Assembly (NCBI GenBank): GCA_016715105.1
Contig: JADKBO010000010.1
Coordinates: forward strand, 1 to 11,306
From: Saprospiraceae bacterium
GTDB taxonomy: Bacteria; Bacteroidota; Bacteroidia; Chitinophagales; Saprospiraceae
Reading direction: 5' to 3'
Length of the DNA stretch: 11,306 bases
The position numbers and the translations under genes are program-made. The notes below the pieces were generated by a model. It was not told where the DNA came from, did not search any database, and saw only the letters and a list, made by a program, of their open reading frames with translations. Within the stretch, counting starts at the first letter, position 1. Each line of letters opens with the position of its first letter. Below, piece by piece: positions 1-8,892 of the stretch.

Positions 1-379
1 AACAGTTTTAAAGTCATCGAAAACATGGCAGTGCTGATGTAAGCCCATCAACGACTTAGTTGTCGTGGGTATTGATCTTCTATAAAAAGCAACTTTATCT
101 ATGCTTTGATAAGTCTGCGGCTCACATCATGATCATACTCCACCTTGTTTTCACTCGCTGGCTCGTGAAATATATGTCCCACCTCAGCCATTATTCTATC
201 TTCGTAAATAAGGCGGCATGGGTATTTAATCTGTACCGGTTGTGCCGCCATCATAAATTTTTAAAGCGATAAAGAAAGTGTGTGTAGTGAATTTGATGTC
301 GTTTAAAGGCCGTCATTAAGTAAGATTACTAAAACGAAGTTGAAGTAAAAGTTCAGATTGATAGCCATCCTTATAAGTA
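1..379. other. unassigned region, no supportable gene
   Basis: No reading frame here could be linked to a known family. The plus-strand open stretch at 60-272 has an odd composition and no motif. The minus strand shows short protein-like pieces in different frames, for example FHEPASENKVEYDHDVSRRL around 140-230 and SLMGLHQHCHVFDD near the left edge. This would fit the end of another minus-strand gene broken by indels like its neighbours, but I cannot name it. Confidence 0.3.
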
Positions 380-916
380 ATGACAAGCAAATCTTTTGAA
401 ACGATGGGCTTGGCCTAATCTGGCCTATAAAAGTGGCCCTCCAGCACTTTCTCCCAAAACTGCACAAAATCAAAAAGGTCAACTTCGTCCCTCTTTATTT
501 GAAAAAGCTAAAATTATTGCCTCCCCATTGCCAGTTGATGCTGCGTGCAGTGGTAATCCTTATGGATATGGTAAATACCGTTGTGTCGAAACCATTTCCA
601 AAAAGAAATATTCCACCAAGGTCCTTTCCCCAGATGGTGCTCATTAACATAGGTGAGCTTTTACATTAGTATGCTTCCAGCGCCTGCTCGAAAAGAAAGA
701 ACGGTTTGATTTGGTTATTTATACTGATTCTGTTATGGCAATGGGTTCAGTGAAAGGTAAGGCAAATACAAACTGAGAAAATAAAAAGGAATGCTCCTAT
801 TTTTGACGCATTGATCGTGCAGAGCAGTGGCTTAAAACGCATAAAGTCAAAAATGAAATTTTGAAAATGAGACCGCCAATTGGGGAGAAACACTCGTCGA
901 TTTTGGTCCGGGGTAA
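380..916 (+). pseudogene. ribonuclease H family protein, frame-broken
   Basis: RNase H-fold nuclease that would cleave the RNA strand of RNA-DNA hybrids in the cytoplasm. Joining frames gives VDAACSGNP (about 532-558), NIGEL (about 646-660), DLVIYTDSV (708-734), IDRAEQWLKTHKVKNEILK (about 811-867) and a C-terminal tail that becomes WETANWGETLVDFGPG if two bases are restored near 867. These segments carry the four expected acidic active-site residues: D in VDAAC, E in IGEL, D in YTDS and D in DFG. The length of about 179 codons suits the Bacteroidota family. At least four indels and some substitutions interrupt the frame. The stop TAA is at 914-916. The start is uncertain: an ATG at 380 is the earliest reasonable choice, but the N-terminal 50 codons are not well matched. 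It runs convergent to the PAP2-like gene, whose stop lies only 5 bases away. Confidence 0.72.
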
Positions 917-921
917 CTGAC

Positions 922-1626
922 TTATAGTGGACGATGATTCAGAGCAGAAGACGTGGCTTTCAGCAACCCATGTTCTCCAGTAAAAAGGACAGTGTGGCTG
1001 GCTTGTAAAGAATTACGTGGCAATTGGCACTTCCAGGGTGGCAAAAGCTTAGTAATTGATGTTGTCATAATATCATAAACACTCATTGCATAAACTCCCA
1101 TCATTCTTCCTTTTTCCACAATCCATTACCAAAAATCAAAACATAGAAGAAGTGTGTCCTGAAAATACCAAATCTTTTGTGATTTCTTGCTCCGCTACAT
1201 AAAAAATTTCCACAAAAGGGTCAGTCAAACTGACAAGATGGGTTGGAGGTCTCCATCGGAAACAATAACAAAGTATAAGCTCTTATCAACGGCAATGAAT
1301 GCAATAAGCTGTTCCATATCTAAAGAAAATCCATTAATCTTTGTGCCAACTTATAAATACCGTATAAACTGATTGAAATACATCATGAAAATATGGGCAC
1401 ACTGCAATCAAGCAGGCAGAGCATCCAAAATATAATCATCCTTGGTGACGCCTTCCTAGGGATTGAATATAATGGAAAAATAATAAAATGCATAAAGCAA
1501 TAAACTAATGATGCTAACAATGAGCCAAAACTTCATTTTGACTTCTTTTATTTCCCATGGATTTTACTCCACGGTGCAATGCACCATTGGTGTTGATTGA
1601 TTTTTTTCTGTTATAAAATTCACCAT
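922..1626 (-). pseudogene. PAP2_C / sphingomyelin-synthase-like membrane phosphatase, frame-broken
   Basis: Integral membrane protein of the phosphatidic acid phosphatase superfamily, C-terminal PAP2_C type; members act on lipid phosphates or transfer phospho-head groups. Visible pieces in order are a hydrophobic segment MKFWLIVSIISLLLYAFYYF starting at 1536, then EGVTKDDYILDAL, then MMYFNQF, then LLLFPMETPTHLV and SLTDPFVEIFYV from overlapping frames around 1215-1290, then KDLVFSGHTSSMF with the SGHT signature around 1150-1185, and finally VPIATYFFTSQ near 1010-1030, where the family has its last catalytic-helix region. The ATG at 1626 is in frame with 1536 (MVNFITEKN...), interrupted by one TAA. 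The stop at 922 is the most plausible end. Substrate specificity cannot be read from this broken sequence. The assignment rests mainly on the SGHT block and the preceding proline-rich loop. Confidence 0.62.
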
Positions 1627-1812
1627 GGCTGCCGGCAAAAACTATTTGAATCTGTGAAAAGGTAAGCAAACTAATATTTTAAAAACAATTTCATTCTGTC
1701 TTGGAAGAATAATAAATACACAAGTGATCAATTTCTACAAAACGGCAAGCTGTTCCACACAATCAGGATTGCAGATTAATGTAGAGTCCAAAAGTTCCGA
1801 TGCAGAATAGAA

Positions 1813-1832
1813 AATCCTCAACTCTGAGGATT
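1813..1832 (-). terminator. weak intrinsic terminator candidate after the EF-G gene
   Basis: On the minus strand AATCCTCA-GAGT-TGAGGATT forms an 8-bp perfect stem with a 4-base loop, followed by TTTTCTATT. It lies about 70 bases past the EF-G stop codon. The U-tract is interrupted, so termination would be modest. The rest of 1627-1902 holds no coding signal that I can see. Confidence 0.45.
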
Positions 1833-1902
1833 ACAGCATTTTCTTCTACTTCCGAACTATTGAAACATAAACTTTTAAAGAAAAGAAGGGCTTGGCAGCA
1901 AC

Positions 1903-4021
1903 CTAATTGTAATTTCCAGCCAATTCTTCTACATGTTCTTGAATAAGTTTATGTTGAACTTCTGGTGGTACTGGGGCAACTCCCTACAATTTTCCTTGTA
2001 AACTTCTGCTTTCAATTCCTGAGTCAATGATCTCAATGTGAGGGGCATATTGATACATCTCGGCTTGAGGAACTTTGAGTTATTTTTGATAGTGGCTTCT
2101 GCACCCTTGCCTGCGATTATCGCTCTGCGCGTTTGTAAATCATTCATCACTTCGCCCATCACGTGATCACTACAAAAGCACTTCTAACTCAAAACCGGTC
2201 CAATAGTTGAGGATTGCATTTTTTGAATGCTGTTTTTAAGGCATTGAGAAGACGCCAACATAAAAATATATCATTGGAATCAACACTGACATTTTACCAT
2301 CATAAATACAAACTCTGATGTTCTGGCAATAAAGAACCGGTCGAGGTCCTTCTTCCATTTTTTGTAAAATCCCCTTCTTAATGGCATTTGCGTATTTGGA
2401 ATCTATCGCTCCACCAACAACACACCAATAGGACTGCGAAATGACCTCCCCAATCCAAGGCCTCAACTTCTCTATTTTGACGGTCAAGCGTGGAGAAGCT
2501 GGTATACCTTCAAAATAAGGATCTATGCGCATGTGCACTTCTGCCAAATTGACCTGCACCTCCGACTGTTTTTATGACGATAGAAGCTCATCGGCTGACT
2601 TTAGGATGGTTTCCTGTGTCATGATGCGGGGTTTGTCAAATTCCAGATACGACCGTTGACCTTTTCAATGCGATATTTGGTAAATGTCCATGCAATTGAC
2701 CCTTGACCATATAATAATACTTGTTTTAAGGGCAGAGAAGCTGATTATCAATGATCAAAGCAAGTAGGGTCTTCTTCTTGTATTTGGTGGAGGGCCTTCA
2801 TGAGTTTTTCCATGCATTTTTACTCGGAGGTGCTACCGCCGTGCGAATTTTTGGACTCTGGAAATTTAATTTTCAAATGACATTTTACTTCCTTTACATA
2901 GGTGTATCATTGGTGTGAGAATCTTTGAGTTTACAGTAACACCCAAGTCACCAGCTTTCAATTGATTTGCAGCAGTTCTATTTTTTCCTTCCGCAATAAA
3001 ATTTGACTCATTCGCGCTCATGGTGGTCATGATCGTGTTGATAAAATGGTCCCCTGCACTCACCGTACCGCTACAAACTTTGAAACCACTCACCAACCAC
3101 TTTCGAGGTTCTGTCACGGTCTTATAAATAAATAGCGGTAAGTTGGAGGGTCGGCGGCATTACAAACGAGCAAGCCGCCATCCTGAGTTTTGAGGAGCAC
3201 AATCAGCTGGAGAAGGTGCAACATCATTGATGAAACTCATCAATCTACCTGCCTGTTCTAAGTGCACTACAACAAAAAACTGGAGTAATTTTGCTGGTTA
3301 GCCAATGCTATTCTCAATCCTTTGGTCAGTTCTTCTTCTGTAAGTGTGCCGTTCTCAAAGAATTTTCCATCAAACCTTCATCGTTTTTCGCTGCAGCTTC
3401 CTACTATCAAATTATGCATTTCCATGGCTTTGGCATGTTCACTTTACGGAATTGGTAGTTTTCTGACTTTCCACCATCCTCCGGAAACTTATACATGACC
3501 AGACGTAAGGCATCTATGATGGCATTAAAAGCCAACCCTTCTTCAGTGGGTATTGAAAAGGCATTAACGTTGGTCCAAATCTTTCGTGGCTTGGTCAGCG
3601 TTTTGTTGAAATTTGATTGCTCGTGGTCACATTGATTGATAACCATGGTTGGGGTAGCAAATGTGCGCGTATATTCCCAAAAATTTCTGTTCCAACCTCC
3701 CACACCATGTGCGCTGTTGACAACCAAAAGCCCAGTATCAGCAACTTTCATGGAGCAAATCACATCCTATAAAATCATCATAACCCGGAGTATCTATCAT
3801 ATTGATTTTATTACCCTCCATAAAACATGCATCAATGTAGAAAATATAAATTTCTTCTTTCTTTTCTATCGAAGAATAATCAGAAACAGTATTGCCTTCT
3901 TCTACAGATCCTTTTCTACTGATGGCGCCAGCTCAAACAACATTGTTTCTGCCAGACTTGTCTTACCACTCCCCGAATGACCCATAAATATGATATTCCG
4001 GATATTTTCCGTATTGTACAT
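1903..4021 (-). pseudogene. elongation factor G paralog (EF-G2 type), frame-broken
   Basis: Translation factor family GTPase expected to act on the ribosome during translocation. The ATG at 4021 begins MYNTENIRNIIF and leads directly into the P-loop GHSGSGKTS (3956-3982). Next come EEGNTVSDYSSIEKKEEIYIF, here split by a missing A, the G3 region DTPGYDDF (3771-3794), SMKVADTGLLVVNSAHGV, and the G4 region NQCDHEQ (about 3626-3637). Domain II is visible as KVCSGTVSAGDHF and GKNRTAANQLKAGDLGVTV (2900-3090). Domains IV-V show AEVHMRIDPYFEGIP, VVGGAIDSKYANAIKKGI, NIRVCIYDGKM (2250-2560) and GEVMNDLQTRRAIIAG (about 2115-2160). After indel correction the C-terminus reads HVEELAGNYN and ends at a TAG at 1903-1905. 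The span of about 706 codons is full length for the Bacteroidota EF-G2 type, which is distinct from the str-operon fusA product. More than ten frame changes are needed. The USP gene lies upstream on the same strand, 242 bases away. Confidence 0.88.
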
Positions 4022-4263
4022 GTTTATAAGTTTTAAATGTATTTATGTAATATAATATAAGCGCTTATTGTGCTTTAAAAAATAATATAAATTTTGAGAA
4101 CACCTAACTCAGCGATCTGTTAGAATAAAGGTTATTAATAGATAATTTTTCTATAACCTATACTCTACACTTTCTCAAAGACTTAAGAATCAACGATATA
4201 AGTTTTTGATTGGGTAACATGATCACTGAATTTTATTCATTTTATAAGTTTATTCCGAAATAA

Positions 4264-5056
4264 TCAACATAGGGCGTATTGGTTTTGACCTAACTCCTCT
4301 TTGACATGACTCTTGAAAAATAATCTTTCAAATAGGGCATGTTGTCTTTTGATCATGATGAGCAGGGCCACATCGTGATTCTGAACATATTTCCTTATTT
4401 CCAGCTTTCATCCCCTCCGTCTATCACAATCAGCTCTCCAAAATTCTGATCCAGCAACTTGATCATGTCCATATCTTCATCCTCTTGTTGGTCATCCGCT
4501 TTTGATTTTACATGCAATAAATTGATTTTTTTACCTACTGAATCGCTCAGCTCTTTGATGAATTTGATGCCCATATTTTCATGAAAACTTTGTTATCATC
4601 TTCACAACAATAACTGACCAGCTTCCCAAAGTTGTGCTTGCATTCAAAGGAATTGCCAAAACTGGAAATGTGGTATTGAAATCAATTTGGAGGTCACCGA
4701 ACCAAAAGCACAGCGTTTGCATTGCTTCGTACTTTTTTTACCCACCTGATCAATGAAATATCAAATTTTCGAGCATAAGCATTGACCGTATCCACAACAT
4801 CGCCCATTGTTACCATTGTCTTTATAAATAAACTGGTTACAGTATCACCTGCTAGTGATTTCAATAAAGTTTGCATATCCCTTTTTGCGTCCTCTCCAGG
4901 ATATCCTTTAGTGAAGTAAGACTTCTGGATGGTCTGATGTCTTGATAAACGTGGATGATGTGCAACTCAGCTTTCAGAATTGGCAAGATGTATCGCGTAA
5001 TCAAGTGACATCCTTATTAGCGGTTTCAGAAAATCAGTTGGAAATAGTAGTCTCAT
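4264..5056 (-). pseudogene. universal stress protein (UspA family), two-domain, frame-broken
   Basis: Cytoplasmic nucleotide-binding stress protein family; the precise role of this member is unknown. The ATG at 5056 gives MRLLFPTDFSETAN, the classical UspA N-terminus. It is followed, after indels, by HIIHVYQDIRPSRSLTS, then an open segment from 4876 containing GDVVDTVNAYARKFDI, which matches the Usp helix before the ATP-binding loop, then NAVLL and FPVLAIPL. A second Usp-like half follows: MGIKFIKELSDSVGKKINLL, VKSKADDQQEDED, ELIVIDGG and HDVALLIMIKRQHALFERLF, ending EELGQNQYALC and a TGA at 4264-4266. The total of about 264 codons is normal for Bacteroidota tandem Usp proteins. The glycine-rich phosphate loop between the two halves is too damaged to judge ATP binding. 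It lies divergent from the secreted-protein gene. Confidence 0.8.
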
Positions 5057-5468
5057 GTGCTTTAATTTTTGTTTCAAAAATATTTATCTCATGAATATAC
5101 CAAACTGAAGTGAAAGTATCTCCCATATTGTCACATATTAACTTTAATCGGCAAACCATATTTTGCTTTGTTTGTAGGTGCAAATTCCGATTTTTTTAGA
5201 AAATAGGCATATTTTGTGAGTGATGTATCTCATACTTTAGGAATATAAAAATCATTGAAATTTTCAATCAGCCAGATTACAGTCCTCGTCTCAATAAATC
5301 AAAGGCTTCAGGATTCATTCTACCATTAAATTAAAATAAATCACCAGCACTTTTTATCAGTAGTAACCCTGAATTTTCTAAAAAACTTCGCATTCCATTG
5401 TAATATAATCAAAAACATATGTAATTTTGTTTTAATATGTTTTTTATTACTGTCCTAAAAATCGAGAC
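5057..5468. other. divergent intergenic region, AT-rich, no gene seen
   Basis: This 412-base AT-rich stretch separates the minus-strand Usp gene from the plus-strand secreted-protein gene. I see no coding frame with family resemblance. It should hold both promoters: the plus-strand candidate is listed separately. For the minus strand the nearest match to TAnnTTTG is TCAGTTTG around 5105, seven of eight positions, too weak to call. Confidence 0.55.
5398..5429 (+). promoter_or_regulatory. Bacteroidota-type promoter for the secreted-protein gene
   Basis: TTG at 5398-5400 and TAATTTTG at 5422-5429 match the Bacteroidota sigma consensus TTG / TAnnTTTG, with a 21-base spacer inside the usual 17-23 range. 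This leaves a leader of roughly 33 bases before the ATG at 5469. The motif is short in an AT-rich background, so the call depends on position and spacing. Confidence 0.5.
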
Positions 5469-7656
5469 ATGAAGACACTTTTTACCCCCCTAGTATGGCT
5501 TTTTATGTTGGTTGGATTCAATGAATTGCAGGCAAATGACCTGTGGTCGCTGTATTGTCCAAACGACACAACTGTATCTTGTGATGCAGAATTATGGGAT
5601 TTGTCAACTTTTGGCAATGCCTATTATCATGACGCCTATGGATACCACAGTGCTGGTACTCCTACCGTTTCAAAACATATGAATGGCTGCGGGTGGTGGC
5701 TATATTAGAAGAACATGGACAATAGAAGATCCATATTGGAATATTCAAAAATGTACACAAACTATTTATATTGGTTCGCCAGGTGGTGTCTTTAAAGAGT
5801 CAAACATCCACTGGCCCAAAAAAGAAATTACACTTGTGGGCTGTGACCCAAATACAGATCCTTCTGTAACAGGCGAGCCTACTTTATGACATTGTGGGCT
5901 GCAGCATGATTGCAGTGGGTCACACAGATAAATTTATACCGTCAATGAAAGTTGCAAAAAACTCATGCGCACCTGGAAGGTCATGGATTGGTGTCAAGCA
6001 AATGTTGGCGGAGCATGGGCAAAAGATGGCATATGGGAATACATTCAGACCATCATCATTCTCAATAATGATATACCAGCGGTAGTTTGTCCGAAAGATA
6101 CTTTGGTAATGACCATGGACTGCCATTATGCAGATGTTGTGCTTCCAGATTTAAAAGTTGATTCCAGTTCTTGTGGAGGTAAATACACCATCACCAATAA
6201 TTCTCCTTACTCAACTAGTAAAGGTGCTAATGCGTCTGGTAGATATCCTGTGGGTGTAACCAAAGTTTCGTATATCATCCAATATGGTTGCGGCAGTAAA
6301 AAATACTGTGAGTTTTACATTACGGTCAGAGGCGGAAAAGCACCAACTCCCATTTGTATCAGCGAATTGGCCATTGGTTTGATGGGTATGGATAGCAATA
6401 AAGATGGAATCAATGACCTGGGTATGGTAAGTATTTGGGCCAAAGATCTCAATCTCAAGAGTGAACCAAATTGTGGATACGGTCAATTGACTTTTTCTTT
6501 TTCTCCAGATAGTTTAGTGATGAGCAAGACTTTTACTTGTGATGACTTAGGAATAAACCAAGTTAAAATGTATGTCAAAGACCAAGGTGGAAATCAATCT
6601 TATTGCCAAGTGAGGGTGGATGTTCAAAATAATGGGGCAAAAATTGAAAATTGCGTCAGAAAAACAACCGAAATAAGGTGCAGGTGAAGTTAATAGTACC
6701 ACTAAGTATTCTTTCTTTGGTAAGGCAAAAGATGTAAATGGTAACTCCTTGGAAAATATTGAACTGAGCTTATACAATAAGGATTCCCTTTATGTGGAAT
6801 CGACAAAAACTATTCCTGTTATCACTATGGTAAAGGATAGTTTTGTGAATGCTTCTGGTGCGATGGTTTACTTCTTTGAGCCTGATACAACCTATGAAAC
6901 GGTGACTGATACAACAGTTAATACTGCTTCTATTCTCAAAAAGAAATCCTTGTCCAATGGTAAATTTAGTTTTGACAAGTGTCTATTGGGCGGTCAAGAT
7001 TATGTCTTAGAGGTCAAAACTCCTGAGAAAAATGGCACCATCAATACGTATGACTTAAAGCTTATTGCAGATTTTGCTTTTGGTAATGTTTTGCCCAAAA
7101 ATGAATTGGTAAAACTTGCTGCGGACATTGATGGAAGTGGAGTCATTGATGCACAAGATTTACAATTAATGTTGGATTATTTTGCTGGTAAAAATCCAGA
7201 GGCATTGGTAGCGCACGTTTTGTTTTGAATGCGGAAGGCGCTCTGCCATAGGTGAGTCTTTCATTTTGAAACGATAACAAAAGTATTTCAAATGTAGAAC
7301 TTGTTTTGATAAACTTGGGAGATGTGAGTAATACTGCAGGCGACATCCCAGGATTCAACATCAATCAACCAAATTTTGGCGCTCAAAAAGCAAATATTGG
7401 CATACAACAATTGAGCATGTATCCCAACCCATTTGCAGGCCAACTTTTCCTTCAGGTAAGGGTTGCAAACAATCAAAATACAACACTGCGTTTATTTGAT
7501 CAGTTGGGTAAATTGGCCAGAACGATGCCGATCAATCTCAACCAAGGAGAACAAACTGTCTCTATGGACTTTTCTGACCTTCACTCAGGTGTTTACATTT
7601 ATCAGATAAACGTTGACGATCAGATACAAAGTGGAAAACTGATTAAGCAAGATTAA
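5469..7656 (+). pseudogene. T9SS-secreted HYR / dockerin-like protein with Por sorting tail, frame-broken
   Basis: Exported or surface-attached protein of about 729 codons; its binding target is unknown. The ATG at 5469 begins a signal peptide (MKTLF, hydrophobic core LVWLFMLVG, likely cleavage after LQA). A cysteine-rich beta-sandwich region follows: CPNDTTVSC, TWTIEDPYW, then VVCPKDTLV to YCEFYITV (about 6080-6325), a hyalin-repeat (HYR) pattern with CP..., NNSPYST and YPVG. Next come an acidic stretch DSNKDGINDLG (about 6390-6420) and another Cys-rich module ending SYCQVRVDV. A dockerin-like block has NTYDLKLIADF followed by the calcium-loop motif DIDGSGVIDAQDL (7126-7164). The C-terminus LSMYPNPF...GVYIYQI...GKLIKQD (about 7410-7653) is a type IX secretion sorting domain. 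Indels near 5690, 5887, 5931, 6670 and three in 7215-7285 break the frame; restoring single bases gives one continuous product, which argues for one gene. It is transcribed alone, with its own promoter and terminator. Confidence 0.86.
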
Positions 7657-7713
7657 TATTCCCCCGTTCTAAATTTTTAAAGCATGATTTATTGTTTTAG
7701 GAAACAAATAAAG

Positions 7714-7745
7714 AGGAGTCTCAGTTAAATCTGGGCTCCTTTTTT
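7714..7745 (+). terminator. intrinsic terminator of the secreted-protein gene
   Basis: AGGAGTCT pairs with GGGCTCCT (8 bp with two G-T wobbles), followed directly by TTTTTTG. It is 57 bases past the TAA at 7654-7656. It separates this transcription unit from the downstream regulator gene; the following 7746-7963 is AT-rich and non-coding. Confidence 0.75.
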
Positions 7746-7963
7746 GTTTGGTACATTTGAGCTAGAGCAGAATGCAACAACATAATTAGCGTGATGATAT
7801 TTGTCATAAAATATGGCTTGAGATTTTATTTGTGAACAAAAAGAGTATTATTGTATTTAAATACCATATGAAAATAGATTAACGCAGTTTCTTAGCGTAA
7901 ATCAGATTGAAATTTTGAACAAATAATTGAATTTAGTTTTAGGCATTTAGTTTAAATGAGGAT

Positions 7964-8492
7964 ATGGATAATGTACAAACAGTTGTTTCCGATCATGAAA
8001 CCTTGGCAATTGCCAAAAGGAGTTTTTGACTTCTAGGGTGAATTGTCAACCAATTGGGGTGTTTGCAAAACGATGGGCCAAATCCATGGGCTTTTGTTGA
8101 TATCGTCGACACCCAAGTGTACAGATGACATCATGAGAGAATTAGATATTTCGAGGGAAATACACATCAATATCCGTGCTTTGCAAGATTGGAATCTGGT
8201 CTATAAAGTAGATCTAGATACTTGTCGTAAAGACTATTTTATTGCTGAAAAAGATATTTGGAAGGTTTTGGTCCGCATCATCCAACAACGAAAAGAAAGG
8301 GAGTTGACGCCTTTGATTGAACTTGCAGACCGATTTAAAAATTTGGAAAACGATGGTCTAGAAGCAAAAGAATTTGCCTCCATGATGTCCGAAATTTCTA
8401 TGTTTTCTCACCGTGCCGATCAAGTTTTGCAAAACATCACCTCGTCGGAATCTTCCTGGTTGATGAATTCGTTTATGAAATTGGTCAGGTAA
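7964..8492 (+). CDS. GbsR/MarR-family winged-helix transcriptional regulator (N-terminus interrupted)
   Basis: DNA-binding regulator of the GbsR-like branch of MarR proteins, about 176 codons. The open stretch 8043-8492 contains STNWGVCKTMGQIHGLLL (first helices), TDDIMRELDISREIHINIRALQDWNLVYKV (winged helix with recognition helix ISREIHINIRAL), the wing and linker DYFIAEKDIWKVLVRIIQQRKERE, and a C-terminal coiled helix ending SWLMNSFMKLVR. I place the start at ATG 7964 (MDNVQTVVSDHETLAIAKRSF) because this reads into the family-typical FVDFWGELSTNWG after one extra base near 8020 is removed; the codon at 8034-8036 is TAG where family members have Trp. A TTG at 8043 could only begin a truncated product. 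In Bacillus, GbsR controls glycine betaine synthesis; the target here is unknown. No neighbouring gene suggests a regulon. Confidence 0.82.
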
Positions 8493-8546
8493 AAGCTATA
8501 CAACTCCCAAAGTGAATTCGAACTTCAGTTCGCAGCAAGATACTTT

Positions 8547-8566
8547 CTGCCAAATTAATTTGGCAG
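8547..8566. repeat. perfect palindrome, module B
   Basis: CTGCCAAATTAATTTGGCAG is a perfect 20-bp palindrome. The right-field copy at 11091-11110 has centre CA instead of TA, with stem bases conserved. A diverged third copy at 11224-11240 keeps a GCCAAA/TTTGGC stem. Confidence 0.9.
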
Positions 8567-8647
8567 TCAACAAAGCTCCTTAGAAATAATTTGGCTCTCA
8601 AAAAAACATATACAAAATTCATTTAGCAACGACTAAGTCCAGTGGAA

Positions 8648-8665
8648 TGCGAACTTCAGTTCGCA
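8648..8665. repeat. hairpin, module A
   Basis: TGCGAACTTCAGTTCGCA has 8-bp arms around a TC centre. An identical copy is at 11061-11078, a variant with centre TTCG is at 11192-11209, and a shortened copy is at 8519-8532. In three of the four copies GGAA precedes the hairpin directly. Confidence 0.9.
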
Positions 8666-8731
8666 ACAAGTTTATGTTTTTATTTTTCTGTAAATTTTAA
8701 AAAAGAACCAACGGTTCGACCAATATAATAA

Positions 8732-8751
8732 CCATGGATTTCAATCCATGG
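8732..8751. repeat. hairpin, module D
   Basis: CCATGGATTTCAATCCATGG has 9-bp arms around TC. The copy at 10946-10965 differs at one base that unpairs the outer stem. In both fields it lies 14 bases after module C. Confidence 0.9.
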
Positions 8752-8770
8752 GCTAAAAACAAAACCTGTA

Positions 8771-8845
8771 GAAGAGTTCCACAGGAACGACACATGTTGT
8801 TTGTGGTCAGCTCTTCGTGTAAAAAATGGGCCGTTCCTATGGAAC
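8771..8845. repeat. nested inverted repeat pair, module E
   Basis: AGAGTTCCACAGGAACGAC (from 8774) and CCGTTCCTATGGAACTCT (from 8831) are near-exact inverted copies of one another, and each is itself a 5-bp hairpin. GAAGAG at 8771-8776 also pairs with CTCTTC at 8811-8816. The right field has one copy, GTTCCATAGGAAC at 10989-11001, in the first orientation. Confidence 0.75.
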
Positions 8846-8869
8846 TCTAAAACTATACGGGTTTATCTG

Positions 8870-8889
8870 CCCAGGATTTAAATCCTGGG
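8870..8889. repeat. perfect palindrome, module F, at the intron 3' junction
   Basis: CCCAGGATTTAAATCCTGGG is a perfect 20-bp palindrome that begins three bases beyond the inferred end of the group II intron, so it forms the start of the 3' exon on the minus strand. No second copy occurs in this window. Confidence 0.9.
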
Positions 8890-8892
8890 TTA

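Larger units (their letters stand above)
8505..8889. repeat. left hairpin-repeat field
   Basis: About 385 non-coding bases packed with short inverted repeats. In order they are: CGAACTTCAGTTCG (8519-8532, module A), a 20-bp palindrome at 8547-8566 (B), a degenerate AATTTGGCTCTC copy (8583-8599), AAATTCATTT (8615-8624), TGCGAACTTCAGTTCGCA (8648-8665, A again), GAACC-AAC-GGTTC (8705-8717, C), a 20-base hairpin at 8732-8751 (D), GTTCC-ACA-GGAAC (8776-8788, E), GTTCC-TAT-GGAAC (8833-8845, E inverted) and a 20-bp palindrome at 8870-8889 (F). Several modules recur in the same order at 10919-11306. The field resembles clustered REP/BIME-type elements in general form; I do not recognise a named family. 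Confidence 0.85.

Noticed and set aside
60..272. 70-codon plus-strand open frame
   Set aside because: It has no recognisable motif and an unusual residue mix, and sits in a region where reading frames are generally scrambled.
3636..3980. 114-codon plus-strand open frame
   Set aside because: It lies antisense to the EF-G G domain, whose P-loop, G3 and G4 motifs read clearly on the other strand.
5469..7656. Programmed frameshifting or a reassigned stop codon
   Set aside because: The shifts are numerous, in both directions, affect unrelated genes, and involve TAA, TAG and TGA; simple indels explain them better.
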